From assembly GCA_001692895.1 (NCBI GenBank), contig KV748290.1, positions 153,200-217,199 on the forward strand: a DNA stretch of 64,000 nucleotides. The letters are read 5' to 3'. Source of the stretch: Cenococcum geophilum 1.58 (lineage: Eukaryota > Ascomycota > Dothideomycetes > Gloniales > Gloniaceae). Position numbers and translations under genes: made by a program. The notes beneath the pieces are model-generated. The model was not told where the DNA came from and did no database searches. It saw only the letters and a list, made by a program, of their open reading frames with translations. Positions 34,940 to 46,894 of this stretch are shown one piece after another; within the stretch, counting starts at the first letter, position 1, and the number at the start of each line of letters is the position of its first letter.

Positions 34940-35171
34940 TGTGGGAGGGTACGACCTCTCTAAGATAGGAAAGCCACAGTGCTATCAGTCTGTCTGTCGG
35001 TCGGTCGGTCGTAATCAGTCAGTAGAACAGTCAGTAAGAAAGAAAGAAAAGAGTGTATTTCCGGTAACTGGTAGAGTCGTGATATATATATAATAGAGGA
35101 AGGAAGGAAGGAAGCCGAAGGCTCTATAAATATAGGAAAATGCCAAGATAGTGGGCGACGTTTAATCTACA
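34940..35171 (-). repeat. Element E 5' LTR
   Basis: It begins TGTGGGAGGGTACG and ends TTTAATCTACA. It matches 20138-20369. The last eight bases of the other LTR (CCACCACA) are not clearly present. The adjacent leader on the minus strand contains TGGATTAGAAGTCTAGTGC, reminiscent of a tRNA anticodon arm, a possible internal-tRNA primer site (speculative). Confidence 0.82.
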
Positions 35172-36232
35172 CTATTAGTGATCTACTTGGAGCGGGGTCT
35201 ATTTGGAGCTTCAATGTGGATTCGGCTTCGATATGGATTTGGATTGGGCCTTCTGGTTGGTGGATTGGAGTGAATCTACGGTTGATTTGACTCTTGGAGC
35301 TCCAGATCTATACCCAATTCGGACTGCGGCTGAGGAGGAATAGAGCGCTAAGGGGTTAGTGCAAAAGAAGAAGCCAATCGGCAAGTCTCTTAACTCTACC
35401 ACTGACTCACTGTCTAATAAGTAGTGTATTAGCTATAGAATCTAGGACACCTAGCCATCCTACCACTGCTGCCGTCACTTCTGCTGTTACGGTTTTGCAT
35501 CTACACTTACTGTCGTGGTGTTGTATTTAACTTTCCTACCTCCACAATAGAACGATTTCTCTTAGTACGCCCGCCTCTACGTTACCCTTGCCCCAAAATT
35601 AATTAATTTAAAAGCCGACGACACAAAGAAGGTAGTTAAGTTTAAGCTGTAGGGTAAGAACTATATTTAATATAACGCCTTAATAAAGAAACTAAAGCAT
35701 ATAAAGTAACGCACGTTACCCGTCGCTCTTACTTATAAATAGATATTATTAAGGCCAATGAGTGCCTCTGCTATTGGTACGGGCCTCCGCGTAAGGGCAC
35801 GTTTAATAATACAGATATTGGAGTTATAGAGGGAGAAGCCTACACAAATAGTACCACTAAAGGAGGCCTTAAAGGCTCGAGTTGCCGCGTATAAGGAAGC
35901 TAAGTGGGCTAGGTAAGCTAGTAGCTATAGAGCCAAATAATAACGAGAGTAAGAGCCACGATAAGGGCGCATATACTGCCTTTAAGGAGGCGATTAAGGT
36001 AGAAGATTACGAAGCTTCTTATATAAAGGCTTTATAATTTAGGGTTAATTTAGTACGTTTTTCTTTCCTTAACTTTTTCCTTACCTTCTACTAAGACTTA
36101 CTATTTATAGTATATATTTAATCTAGAGTCATATTAGAGTCCTAGAGCTCCACCGCCTCCTTAGCGTATAGAGTAGATTTAACCCCTAAATCTACTCCAG
36201 TCTAGTCTAATAAGATCACTATACACCACTAT
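35172..36232 (+). other. Unresolved stretch between element E and gypsy C2
   Basis: It is neither gypsy C2 nor E. The left 250 bp are GC-balanced. From about 35560 the plus strand has protein-like pieces (KLINLKADDTKKVVKFKL, LKEALKARVAAYKEAKWAR) in one frame and NECLCYWYGPPRKGTFNN in another, possibly an eroded gag with a knuckle. The right end TACACCACTATA precedes ATATTAAAG, where C2 resumes. I cannot assign it. Confidence 0.3.
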
Positions 36233-37215
36233 AATATTAAAGATAATAAGTTTAATATAGGTAAAACATTCTATAATAATAAGGTAATAAAAGTAGCTTA
36301 CTAGGAGTATATAGACCTTAAAGATATTATATAAAAGGTAGAGGATAATTTCACTATAGAATAAGGAACATTAGTAGGGATTAAGACCCCACTAGATATA
36401 ATATCTATTACTTTATAAGACGTAAAAGAAGTAGAATAGCGAACTACTTTAGCACTTAATAAAGGCAAAAGGCCATAAGCTTAAGATTCTTAAGAAGAGA
36501 TATAGGACGCTTAAGATTCCTAAGATAGGATAAGATAAGCTTAAGAACCTATAGCGGACAACAACTAATAGAGTAGAGTAATAGCTTAGTTTAATAATAT
36601 ATAAATAAGCTTAGGATAAAGTTTCCTATAAGTATAAGACTCTTAAAACAAAATTAATAAGATTTAAGATTCTTAAGATAAGATAAGGATACTAAAGAAG
36701 CTTAATTAAACTAAGGCTGGAGCTAAGCTTAAGATAGAGGTAAGCTTAGGATTAAGAATCCTATAGAACTAAGATTTCTAGACACAAATAAGGACTATTA
36801 AAGAAATTGCGAGTAAGGCTTAGTAATAGGATTAAAACATTAATATCAAGATTAAGAAGTAAGAAGACTTTAAGGATCTACTTATAAGACGCAAACTAAA
36901 AGAAAATATAGAGGAATTTAGACAGAATCCTTATATAGTAAGAATAGAAACTAGATAAGAGATCTAGTATACTAGGTTATATAAGGGATAGAGCACCTAT
37001 ATAAAGAATTACTAATAGGCCTAGGGTAGGCACGCTAAGAGCTAAGTAGCTTACTAAACTAGAGGATAAAGAGGATCTAGGAATCCCTACTAGATTTAAA
37101 AAACAATATATAAAGGGCAGTTATAATATAGTAATAAGAAGATACTTCCTTATAGATAAGCTATATATACTCTAATAGCTATACTAAAAGTAGTATAGAT
37201 AGCGATATAACGATA
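36233..37215 (+). pseudogene. Gypsy C2 gag-linker region, resumed
   Basis: It aligns with 45100-46200 of element C (ACATTCTATAATAATAAGGTAATAA at about 36265 and 45138; GATCTAGTATACTAGG at about 36961). It covers the long acidic linker with repeated *DS*EE/*DS*D units. After 37215 the match ends and hAT sequence begins, so the rest of pol and the 3' LTR are missing. Confidence 0.78.
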
Positions 37216-37800
37216 AGTAGAAAGATTTTTATATATAAGAGTTTTATGCCTAGAAGTATATCGTTATATAAAAGGCTAGCTCTAGCTTAAGACCTTAACG
37301 AGTTTAATAAGATTGCTAAGGATCTTAATAGTATGATGTTTTAACCAAAAAGTTAAGACAAGTATAAGGACTTTATCTCTAAGACGCTATATAAGATTTT
37401 AACAACTGCACTTTATTGGTAGTCTTAAGAACAGCAACGAAAGCGCTGGCCACGGCTCTCGCTTATAGTAAGTGAAATTCTCTTAATTCTAGTAATAAGC
37501 AATAAGCCAGAAAGAGTCTTTTTAGGAGGACGTTATATGGTATTATAGGAGAGAATGCAAATAGATCCTAAAACTCTTAAGAAAATAGAGTGTTTAAAGA
37601 ATTGGCATTAGAGAAGAACTATAAGAGAAATAGGTGGGTTTTCTCTAAGTATTTAGCTATTATATAGTTAGGGGGGAAAGGTACCATAATATCCGCAATA
37701 TCTGCAATATCCGTAATATCCGTAATATCTGCAATATCTGCTAAATTCTACTAAGTCTACTAAATTCTACCGAATTCTGCCAGTACCGAGTCCTATTCTA
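37215..37800 (+). pseudogene. hAT transposase C-terminus and terminal region, second hAT lineage
   Basis: The plus strand reads TALYW*S*EQQRKRWPRLSL, ILLILVISNKPERVFLGGRY and DPKTLKKIECLKNWH, the central-to-C-terminal hAT block. At 37690-37760 come nine-base units AATATCCGC / AATATCTGC, then TTCTGCC units and CAGTACCGAGTCC, which look like subterminal repeats and the end of the element. It differs from the hAT at 21904 in sequence and strand. The 5' part is missing. Confidence 0.75.
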
Positions 37801-37973
37801 CCTAGTTGGGGTAGAAAGCTCCGCATAGGGAACCTTTATCCTTATCAATTGCGATATTTTATACATTTTCTATTGGATAAAGGATATTTTATGCTCGCTT
37901 ATTCGCATTATCTAAAACAACTCTACTACTTCCTGCTAAAGAACTAATTCCGTCTGACCAGCAGACGAACCCC
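37801..37973 (+). pseudogene. Copia 3 RT fragment, left of the inverted-repeat element
   Basis: The plus strand ends LLPAKELIPSDQQTNPY, which in fungal copia RTs precedes the segment found at 39820 (GLLHT, then a region like ITKTHSKLAKFLTN). The upstream part is too eroded to read. Continuity across 37974-39819 supports a clean insertion. Confidence 0.5.
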
Positions 37974-38039
37974 TACGTCAGGAAAACGGGGAGTGGCGCA
38001 GGAAATTTGGTTTCGCTAAAAGTACTTTTGGGGCCCAGG

Positions 38040-38215
38040 GCTAGCTTTCCGCCATATTAGCCAAACCCTAGGGCTGTACGCTNGCTTTTNGCCATATTAG
38101 CNAAACCCTAGGGCTNTACGCTGGCTTTTCGCCATATTAGCCAAACCCTAGGGCTGTACGCTGGCTTTTCGCCATATTAGCTAAACCCTAGGGCTATACG
38201 CCAGCTTCTGGCTAT
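38040..38215. repeat. 40-bp minisatellite, about four copies
   Basis: The unit contains CCATATTAGCCAAACCCTAG and GGCTGTACGCTGGCTTTTCG. Copies are almost identical. N bases at about 38083-38116 lie in the second copy. Confidence 0.9.
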
Positions 38216-38539
38216 AAAATAAATATTATTACTATTATTGCATTTATTGCTATTAGGGTATTAAAATTCTAAAGGCCTCCTGTAGGCTCCTAGTAGGCTT
38301 TTTAGCAGGCTCTTAGCAGGACTTTGATTTTCCTAATTATTTAAATCGTCCTACATAACAGTACCATCGGGTCCCCATTCTATTCCCAACAGCCTCTACA
38401 CGTGCCTTTGTATACCCCTTATATACCTAAATGCCACCTTATTTTTTAACCTTTCTTTACCCTCCCTACCTAGGGAGGCACCAGAACGGCAGCTAGTAGA
38501 GGACTGTGACCAGAACTAGACGACGGTTGTTAGAACTAG

Positions 38540-38821
38540 ATGACGGTCGTTAGAACCAGACGACGGTAGAACCAGACGACGACCATTTGAATGACCAGCC
38601 AGCGAACACCATAATCGATTCGATCGATCGATCGAATCGAACTAGAGCCTTGATATTAACCCATTACCAAATCGAATCGAATTAAGGCCTCCTAAGGAGG
38701 CACCCCAGATAACCACTGTTTGAATGTATAGCCGGTGAACGCCTGTAGAGAACGATTTGAATTAATTAGAGCCTTTAATCGGGCCGATCCCTTCCCTAAA
38801 TTAAATCAGGTACTGACATGG

Positions 38822-38877
<56 letters not shown>

Positions 38878-39215
38878 TAGGTAGGTAGGTAGGTAGGTAA
38901 GCAGACAGGTAGGTAGGCAGGTAGGACTATCGCCAGAACCATGACCGTCGCCGGAGCCAGACGATAATCGTTTGAACGACCAGCCAGTGAACACCACGAT
39001 TAATTTAATCGGTCAATCGAATTGAACTAAAGCCTTAATATTACCCTATTACTAAATTAAATCGAATCGAATCGAGGCCTCTTAGGGAGGCACCCTAGAC
39101 AACCACTGTTTAAATGTACAGCCAGCGAACGCCCATAGAGAACGATTCGAATTAATACAATTAATCGCAATCGAATTAAGCAGAGCCTTCGATCGGGCCG
39201 ACCTCTATCCCGAAT
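38540..39215. repeat. Tandem duplication of about 385 bp with embedded GGCA/GGTA runs
   Basis: GACCAGCCAGCGAACACC (38593) recurs as GACCAGCCAGTGAACACC (38978). The shared order is ATCGAATCGAA, AAGGCCTCC..GGAGGCACCC, ACCACTGTTT, AACGCC...AGAGAACGATT and TCGGGCCGA. Each copy is followed by a microsatellite. Confidence 0.85.
38818..38935. repeat. (GGCA)n / (GGTA)n microsatellite
   Basis: About 14 GGCA units are followed by GGTA units and then imperfect GGCAGGTA. It makes open frames rich in Pro-Ala-Cys-Leu on the minus strand that are not genes. Confidence 0.95.
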
Positions 39216-39219
39216 TACA

Positions 39220-39425
39220 GATACAGACAGGTAGGTATAGATAAGTAGGTATGACAGGCAGGCATAGACAGGTAGGCACGAATAAGTAGGACAGTCAGAT
39301 AGGCAGGACAGGTAGGACAGGCAGGACAGGCAGGACAGGCAGGGCAGGTAGGGCAGGTAGGGCAGGCAGGGCAGGTAGGGCAGGTAGGGCAGGTAGGGCA
39401 GGCACGCAGGCACGCAGGCACTAGG
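39220..39425. repeat. (GGACA/GGGCA)n microsatellite
   Basis: A run of GGACAGGCA, GGACAGGTA and GGGCAGGTA units follows the second 385-bp copy. It creates spurious Cys/Pro/Leu frames on the minus strand. Confidence 0.92.
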
Positions 39426-39589
39426 CCTAGTTAGGAAATCAGTACATAGCCGGCGGATCATCGGGAACGCCGCCAATTGACGATTTGGAGTCTGCGAGAG
39501 ATATCCCTTATAGCTACCATTAATTTTAAATTTTAAATTTTATTATTTATTTTATAATTATAAATATTGCAGCTATAGGAAATATTATA

Positions 39590-39800
39590 TAAAATGTATA
39601 AAATATATAAAATGTATAAAATGTATAAAACGTACGAAACGCATAAAACGTATAAAATATGCTAATGTTGCTAATGTTGCTAATATGGCCCCGGGCTAGC
39701 CCCGGGCTAGCGTAAATAAGTGTATATAAGCAGATCAGCGGATCCAGCTGAAATGACCCTGGGCCAGCCCCGGGCTAGCCCCTGGCTAGCCCCTACCACC
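39590..39800. repeat. Short tandem runs near the right end of the inverted-repeat element
   Basis: Repeated AAAATGTATA units (39590-39660) are followed by GCTAATGTT units and then CCCCGGGCTAG units (39690-39790). The CCGGGCTAG motif resembles the CCAGGGCTAG near the left end (38035). Confidence 0.8.
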
Positions 39801-39819
39801 CTCCCGTTTTCCTGACGTA

Positions 39820-40545
39820 AAGAACCTTAGCCTACTAGTAACGAGTAGGGTCTCTTACACACTTTACCGTATTTAAAAAACCTAATATTACTAAGACGCA
39901 TTCTAAGCTAGCCAAATTCCTTACTAATTTAAATTAATAATACCTTAACGCAGTAAACTAAGCTATTGCTTACTGTCTTAGAACAAAATCTGCAGCTATT
40001 AAATACTCTAGTAAAGTATTTAGAGCCTATATTTACTTTAGAAACCCTAAAGAAGAAGACATTACCTTTTACGGAGCATCTAATGTAGTATTTGCGGACT
40101 ATATAGAAACCAGACAGAGCTCTTAAGGATATCTTTTTATGCTATTCGGAGGACTAATTAATTAGAAAGCAACCCTACAGCAATTTATTACTCGCTCGAC
40201 TACTAAAGTAGAGCTTTTCTCCCTATCTACTGCTACCGTTAAAATCATCTGGTGGTAACAATTCTTTAAGGCAATAGGCTTTAATTTAGAACGCGATTTT
40301 ACCGTGCTCTGCGACAATATATAGACTATATGACTCCTAAGACAGGATACACCAAAGCTTAACACTAAGCTTCGATATATTAACGTCTATTAGCACTAGC
40401 TGAGACAGAAAGTCTAAGACAAAAAGATTAACGTCTAATAGGTCCCTATAGACAAGATGCCTACCAACGGCCTTACTAAAATCTTACCCCGTTAAAAGCA
40501 CGAAGCATAGATAAAGCAATTAAATTTGGTAGATATTTGATATTA
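39820..40545 (+). pseudogene. Copia 3 RT end and RNase H
   Basis: The plus strand reads LAKFLTNLN*Q, AIAYCLRTKSAAIKYSSKVF, S*GYLFMLFGGLIN*KATL, STTKVELFSLSTATVKIIWW, LCDNI*TI and NTKLRYINVYQH*LRQKV, then KMPTNGLTKILPR*KHEAWI. This is the canonical order of copia RNase H. GADxSFADN-type residues are mutated and Gln/Trp codons are stops. The 5' part of the element is absent beyond 37801. It is a different copia family from elements 1 and 2. Confidence 0.88.
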
Positions 40546-40727
40546 GATTAATACTTCATCTAGCAACTAGCAATATCCGCAATATCCGCGATATTCGCAA
40601 TATCTGTTATAGTTACCCTATCCTTTTACTACTCCTAAATTGTATCTAAATTTCCTATTTTGGTATAGTCTCTACCTTCATTTTTGTTTTCTATAGCTTT
40701 AACTACACCGTTAAATCTGGGGGGGTG

Positions 40728-40950
40728 TGTAACCGACTACCGAGGCTCGCATTACCTCGTGGCTCACCACCTCGTGTATGTCTTACTACCTATTTTCATT
40801 ACCTATTACCGACTGTAAGCGCTGTCTACCTCGGCAATTGTGCATCATCGTCATTATCTTCTTATTACCCACTTCGTGTATATATAGACGCTTTAGAGCT
40901 ACATTTACAATCAAGTCGTTTATTTAATTCTTCGCACTACAAAGCTTACA
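40728..40950 (+). repeat. Copia 3 3' LTR
   Basis: The purine tract AAATCTGGGGGGG (40713-40725) precedes TGTAACCGACTACCGAGG. The LTR ends AAAGCTTACA. It contains TATATATAGACG as a possible TATA region. It is GC-richer than its neighbours. Between RNase H and LTR (40560-40610) nine-base AATATCCGC units appear, like those at 37690. Confidence 0.75.
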
Positions 40951-40979
40951 AATAGTCAGGGGCTTGGTGGTCAGTGCAT

Positions 40980-41607
40980 GCGTATATACACACGCGGTCT
41001 TTAACGGACTTTAGTAAAATTTAATTAATCTAGCAGAATTTGGTTAAAGCGTCGGAATTTATCTATTAAGTATTTCACTAAAACATTCCTACTATAACTA
41101 GGCTAGTCCCATTACAGCTTTAGGTTTAGTATTAGGTATAAAGTTAGTATTAGATTTAGGTGCGGGTTTTTTAAGTATCCTTTTTATAATAGAATACTAG
41201 TCCCTATAGTATTTTCGCGTAATAAGCTTAAGCTTTTACTCAGCGTGGGGTAGTATAGTACTTAGGGTCTATCTATAGGGTTTAGTGAATTTTTTAGATC
41301 CTTAATGGGTATTAGTGGAAGTCTTATATTAGTAGAATTTAGTAGAATTCCTAGGCTAGCGAAATTAGGTAGACTTCTTAGGTATAAGGTAGATTTTAGT
41401 AAAATTTTCAGATCCTTAGTAGATGTCGGTAGAATTCTTATATTAGTAGAATTTAGTAGATTCCTTAGGCGTAAATTAGACACTAGTAGAAATCTTAGGC
41501 TAGTAAATCTTAGTAGATTTCCTAGATTTTAGTTTAGGGTTAGGGCGGTATATTATAAAGCATTCTTTTCTATAATAAGGGGCAGTAAATAAAAGTTTAA
41601 GGTTATT
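40980..41607 (-). pseudogene. Old gypsy-type gag-protease gene D, 3' piece, with a tandem protein repeat
   Basis: The minus strand reads TAPYYRKECFIIYRPNPKLK, then a repeat STKFYQYK-STD/NIYQGS-NFTKIYLIP and STKFYQYKTSTNTHQGSKKF, encoded by a duplicated DNA unit of about 115-125 bp (41295-41540). It continues upstream in 42290 after the short LINE is removed. RT should follow but the frame fades by about 41000, near the copia 3 LTR. Confidence 0.55.
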
Positions 41608-41621
41608 CTAATTAATAATTA

Positions 41622-42275
41622 GTAGTAGTAGTTCTTTGATTAACGTCTGATACGGATCCTATCTTGGCCCACGCAGACTACTCCGTCACAGGGGGGAAAA
41701 CTTATAATTTACATGAAGAAAACCCTGCAGTTAGGGGAGGAAAAACCCTATGAGCAGCCTCAGTAGGATAAAAAACCCCGATTTGCCATATTTGCACATA
41801 GCAGCGGCCCTACGGGCCTACTGCACGTCCTCCTCCTTAGATGTTTTAAACTCCTTAGGAACCACTACTTCCTTCTCTAGCTTATCAAAGCTAGGGTTCA
41901 CTACGTCCCAGCTAGGCCTTGCTAATCGATTACTATGTCTTATTGTCTCTTTGTGTCCCATATCTTGCCCATCCCCTGTACGCTATCTCTTATATAGACC
42001 ACTGCCATATACGCCTTACCTCCCCCCCCCTAGAGCCATCGAAGGCGTAAGGGGGATTCATCCGTTCTAACCACCGTAATACTAATAAGCGAGCGGGATA
42101 TTGTGTTATTTGGGTATCTTTTGTGCCTAGGCCCCAGCTAGGCCCTCTCTAAGGGTCACCACTCCGTCGAAAGGAGACAGGGAAAACCGTGGGTCGCAAT
42201 CCAAGCTGCTAGGTAGTATTTGGTAGTTGAAAACGGCGAGTGACCGCATGCTCCGCGGGCGACTGCCCTGGGGAT
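41622..42275 (-). mobile_element. Short non-autonomous LINE derivative, little affected by RIP
   Basis: It is flanked by a perfect 15-bp TSD TCTAATTAATAATTA (41607-41621; 42275-42289, boundary ambiguous by one base). The minus-strand 3' end has (ACT)n and a block GATCCGTATCAGACGTTAATC shared (with small changes) with the LINE tail at 17760-17800. AGTGGTTCCTAAGGAG also matches the LINE at 17582. The head is GC-rich (CCCCAGGGCAGTCGCCCGCGG) and shows no protein. About 654 bp long, it is SINE-sized. The plus-strand 106-codon frame inside is a shadow. Confidence 0.85.
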
Positions 42276-42289
42276 CTAATTAATAATTA

Positions 42290-43363
42290 CCTTATATAGC
42301 TTTATCTAGGGTTATTTAAGAATTACTAGGTAACTTAAGGTAGTAATAAAGAGCTTAATTAGTTCTTTATAGTTTAGATATTAGAGTTTTAAAGCTACTA
42401 TATAAGTAATACGGCCTAAAATAGTGCGTTTGCTATTAAACCTAAATACATTAATATACTGGTTAAGGGGGGTTAGGGTAAAACTATTATCTTATATAAA
42501 GATTTTATTAATAAATCCTATACCGCTAGCTCCTATATTAATTAGGATTTAAGTATTAGCTTATTAACCGTTCTGCTAAAGGCGGTAGTTAATAGTTATG
42601 CTATAGTCCTAAGAGTTAGAGTTTATAATATTAAATACGTTTAATAAGATCTTAAGGCAGAGCCGTTTTAGAGAGTAACTTAGCTCTAGGATCTTCCTTT
42701 TAGAGGTAATTAGGGTAGAGTTTTTAAGGCGTATTAGTTATAGCTTTGTCCTTATAAGTAGTACTTATTAGTTACTAAGCTAGAACTAGATAAAAATTAG
42801 GGGCAATAACTAAAGGATTAGGGTGGTAGACTGCTAGCGTTAGCTATTTATAGATCTTTTTAAAAAGGGGCGGAGCAGTAGTTAGAGAGGTAAGAGTTAC
42901 TTCTATATTTAAAGTAGAGGCCTAGCTTAATACGTCGATCTTATTTAAAGGACCCTAGTAGGGCGTATCCTAGGGTCCCAGTGTTAATATCTATAGCGTT
43001 AGGGTGCTTAGGCTAAGATAATAACTTAATAAACATTTATAGGGTTATTATATTATATTAAGAAGCAGGCTTTAGTATTAGGCGTAGTATATTATTATAC
43101 TATTTATTAATAAAGTCTATGCAGGCATTAAGGGCTTCTAGTAAATCTACGCCTATTAAGGAGGTTTTTAGCTTAGGGCTTAGGGATTTAATAAGGCTGT
43201 TAATTAGTGCAGAGTCGTTCTAGCCTATTTTTCTTACGTAATAGTTAAATTCGGAGAAGTATACTAGGAAATTTTTTGTTCCTTAAGCTATGTAGTTTAT
43301 CTTTTTTTAAGTAGTAGCTTAGCGGTTTAGGTTACTATATATAGCTTTAAAAAGTATAACTAG
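42290..43363 (-). pseudogene. Gene D gag-protease, middle piece
   Basis: The minus strand reads LVILFKAIYSNLNR*ATT*K, then a typical gag stretch GTKNFLVYFSEFNYYVRKIG*NDSALINSLIKSLSPKLKTSLIGVDLLEALNACI split by RIP stops only. Farther on, a protease-like region QNGSALRSYQTYLILQTLTL appears. The frame continues from 51316 once gypsy C and one TSD are removed (SLV joins LVILFKAIYS). Confidence 0.7.
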
Positions 43364-43788
43364 TGTTACGGACGCTTTAAGTACGATGTTATAACTACTT
43401 GGAGAAGAGATAGAAGAAGCTAGTTAGTTAATTTAGGCATGGTCTAGAATGGAGCCGATAGAACCATGTGATAAGGAATAGTAACCGAGGTTATATGATA
43501 TGCTATGTATTAAACGAGAGGAACGAGAGGAACTTATATACCTTATATATAAGACGTATATTATATATAAGAAGGATTTTATAGGAGTACGGTTGTGTAT
43601 TTAAGGACCCTTAGTCCCTACCTAGATAGTTCCTTCTTTATAGTAATTCTTAGAATATAATTAGAGTTAATCTGTTGGGCAACTACTCTACTAGTTGTTA
43701 TTACGTTATTAACTTTTATACTTATATTTCCTACACACCTAGCCTAATAACGAGCCTATTGTAGTTCTTGCTACAAGGTTCCGTTATA
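43364..43788 (+). repeat. Gypsy C 5' LTR
   Basis: It runs TGTTACGGACGCTTTAAG to GGTTCCGTTATA (RIP form of GTTACA). It matches 50886-51310 at nearly every position outside C/T or G/A changes. Confidence 0.95.
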
Positions 43789-43832
43789 TAATTACTACCT
43801 AGTTATAGTATTAATATAAGAAGTTAAACAAT

Positions 43833-46800
43833 ATACTACTAAAAGCAGCCACTACGATGCTATTAACGGCAGCAACTACTTTAAGGACAGAAGGTGATAC
43901 TAGTATAGCAGATACTAACTTATAGCAACCTGTGACGGTTGGATAGCTATAGGAAATAGTTAANTAGNTAANAGCTAATAATATAGTATTAGAAGAAAGA
44001 CTTAATNGNATANNAGTAGTAAAGATTAAGCTACTATTAATTAAGAGATTTATAGGAAAGAGGTTAAAGCTTAAAGGATTCCTTATATAAATGTACTTTA
44101 AGGTCTTATAGAAGGGAGTAAAGTTACCTATACCTGTGGATCGGATAGCCTATATAGGACTATTCTTATTAGGAAAAGCACTTAAGTAGTTTAAACCTTA
44201 TCTTACGGAGATATAGGTAAACGGAATGACGACTACTAAGATGTGCGATTTATGTTCTTAAGTTAGAAAGGATTTGTAGAACGACTTATATAGATGTTTA
44301 GAGACCTAAAAGAAACAACTATAGTAGAAAGAAAACTCTAGAACCTTGTGTAATGAACTTTAGTAATTAAGTATATAATATAGTTCTAGACGCTAGTAAT
44401 ATAAGTAGAATAGAATAATAGGGCGCTTATGGTATAGTATAAACAGGGACTTAAGGCTAAAGTCTAGGATATAATTATTTTAATGGAAGATGCGGACACC
44501 CTAAGGGAACTAATAGATTAGGTAATTAAGATTAATAATTGGATCTACTAAAGGGAATAGGCTAAGAGAGGCTAGGATAGAGTTCTATAGTTATATAAGG
44601 CGTAGAGTACGCAATAATAAAAGCTAAGTTAGAAACTATGGTATGGCGTAGAGCTAATAGACCTAAGTGGTACTAAAGAAGCCTATAAGAAATGGAGTAA
44701 ATTATAGAAACCTAGAAAACAAGGATTAAGTAATTAAAGGTCTAAGGAGTAAAGGCCAAATTAGGGATTTTAATAGTAGAAGATATTTAGGCGGACTCTA
44801 TAGCAAGAGAAATGGTTTAAAGAAGGAGCTTATATAAATTACGGAAAATAGGGTTATTATATTAGAGACTGTAGAAGTGGGTAGAATTATTATATAGTAA
44901 AAGGCACGAAACTAGTAGACGATATATATGTATAGAGGGACGATAATATACTGCGAGGAATAAAAGAATGTTTAATTAGAAGTTTTGCGTTTTATTATAA
45001 TAACGTATACCGAATTTATAAAGACGCTAAGTATGGCGTAAGCTATTAGCTATAAGAGCTAGCACTTATAGGATATAGGGGAACTAACGAACTAGTTCGT
45101 AGACGGGATATTAAGGATAATGAATTTGACCTAAGTGAAACATTCTATAATAATAAGGTAATAAGGGCCGCTTATTAGGAGTAAGTAGACCTTAGAGATG
45201 TTATACTAGAGATAAAGGATAATTCTACTATAAAATAGGGAATATTAGTAGGGATTGAAACCCCATTAGACACGATGTCTATCGCTTTGCGAGATGTAAA
45301 AGAAGTAGGATAGTGAACTACTTCGGCATTTGATAAAGGTAAAAGGCTAAAGGCTTAAGATTTTTAAGATAAGATAAGAGACGACTAAGATTCTTAAGAC
45401 GAGATAAGGCATACCCTAGGACCTATAATGGATGAAAACTAATAGAGTAGGGCAGCAGCTTAGTTTAGAAATATATAAATAAGCTTAGGATAAAGTTTCC
45501 TATAGATATAAGACTCTTAAGACGAGATAAGTGAGATTTAAGACTTTTAAGACGAGATGAGAATACTATGGATGCCTAGTTAGACTAAGGTGGGAGCTAA
45601 GCTTAAGTTAGAAGCAAGTTTAGGATTAAAGAATTTAAGGGACTAAGATTTTGGAGTATGAATAAGGATACCTATAGGTAAGAGGTAAGAAGCTTCTTTA
45701 TAGATTAGAGAATCTGTAATATAAATAGCAGTTAGACTAAGAGATAGATATATAGACCTAGAAGACTTACTAGGGGAATATATTGTTTAGCCTAAAGATT
45801 GAAAGTTTAATACTAGGATTAAGAAGTAAGACGACTTTAAGGATTAGAGCGTAAGGCGCAAACTAAAAGAAACTATAGAAGAGTTTAGGCAAAGAATTAT
45901 TGTATAGTAAAAATAGAAACTAGATAAGAGATCTAGTATATTAGGACGTATAAAGGATAGAGTATTAGTATAAAGAATTACTAATAGGCTGAGAGTAGGT
46001 ATACTAAGAGCTAAGTGGCTTACTAAATTAGAAAATAAAGAGGATCTAGGGATTTTAACTAGGTTTAAAGAACAACATATAAAGGGCTGTTATAATGTAG
46101 TAATAAGAAGATACTTCCTTATGGATAGACCGTATATACTCTAGCAGCTATACTAAAAGTGGTATAGGTAAAGGCATAATAATAAGTGGGAAGATTTCTA
46201 TATATAGTTGGATGAAAAAGTTATCTAGGACTACCCGATTATAGAAAAGGCTATGACGTATATTAAAGGAGCCTTAATTATAATATTAAAGGATCTAGAG
46301 GAATGTTTAGAGGACTAAAGAAGTAAGAGATATATCTTAGTACCTGTAAATAAAGTTATAATGTTTAGATTAGCACGATAAAGGTTTAAACTTAGGGATA
46401 AAGATAAGCTAAGAGTTAACCTAAAGTACTTAGTATATTATACGTTATTATAGATTGCGTGCGTAGACGATATATGCGAAATGTATAAGAATCTAAAGGA
46501 AAAGAATTGGAAATACCCTATAAGAATATACTGGATAATAGACAAGTAATAGTATAGGAATGCTAAATATATATATAGATAGTATCTAGCAGAGGTCTAA
46601 GAGGAAGGAAGTGTAGTACTTTAACTAGGAAGATTCTTTATGGAAGAATACTTAGACGGATAATAGTGGTGGGAATGCCTAGAAAATACGTATCTATAGT
46701 ATATTAAAGATAAAAAGCGAATTAGGTATTGGCTAAAGAGTAAGCTAAGTGTACTAGGATTAAGCAGCTAATAGTTAGGAAAAGTAGAGGCCTATGGAAC

Positions 46801-46890
46801 TAGAGGGAGCTAGTAGTAAAGCCTTAGACCCTTAAAGGAATTTAAGGACGATACCTAAATTTATAAATTAATTAGTAAGATTAGTAGTTT
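43833..46890 (+). pseudogene. Gypsy C Gag with long linker
   Basis: The start corresponds to the ATG of C2 (here ATA). The gag body reads AKLPLIKRFI-like sequence with KLKGFLI*MYFKVL. A knuckle-like GAYINYGK*GYYIRDCRSG lies at about 44826-44885. Then come about 600 codons without a known domain. This linker has acidic repeats (*DS*DEIRD / *DF*DEIRD, about 45350-45560) and later a Lys/Tyr/Trp-rich globular-looking part (KEKNWKYPIRIYW, LGRFFMEEYLDG**WWECLE). N bases occur at 43964-44014. RIP stops are frequent. Confidence 0.75.
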
Positions 46891-46894
46891 AAAG

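Larger units (their letters stand above)
20138..35171 (-). mobile_element. LTR element E, gag-only or composite, containing a nested hAT
   Basis: Two nearly identical LTRs (20138-20377; 34940-35171) bound it. A minus-strand purine tract lies at 20378-20392 next to the left LTR, so the element reads right to left. The interior holds a gag (34275-32230) and long repetitive noncoding sequence. No RT, integrase or RNase H is recognisable. A second purine tract and LTR-like tail at about 32160-32275 suggest two tandem related units. The flanks GATAT and CTATT do not match, so a simple single insertion is not supported. The nested hAT occupies 21904-30431. Confidence 0.6.
37976..39817. mobile_element. 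TA-flanked inverted-repeat element, noncoding, satellite-filled
   Basis: CGTCAGGAAAACGGG at the left and CCCGTTTTCCTGACG at the right form a perfect 15-bp inverted pair. Each is bordered outside by TA (37974-37975; 39818-39819), as in Tc1/mariner-type elements. The copia 3 frame resumes on the other side. The 1842-bp interior has no transposase, only tandem repeats (listed separately). It is best read as a non-autonomous element. The superfamily is inferred from the TA only. Confidence 0.65.
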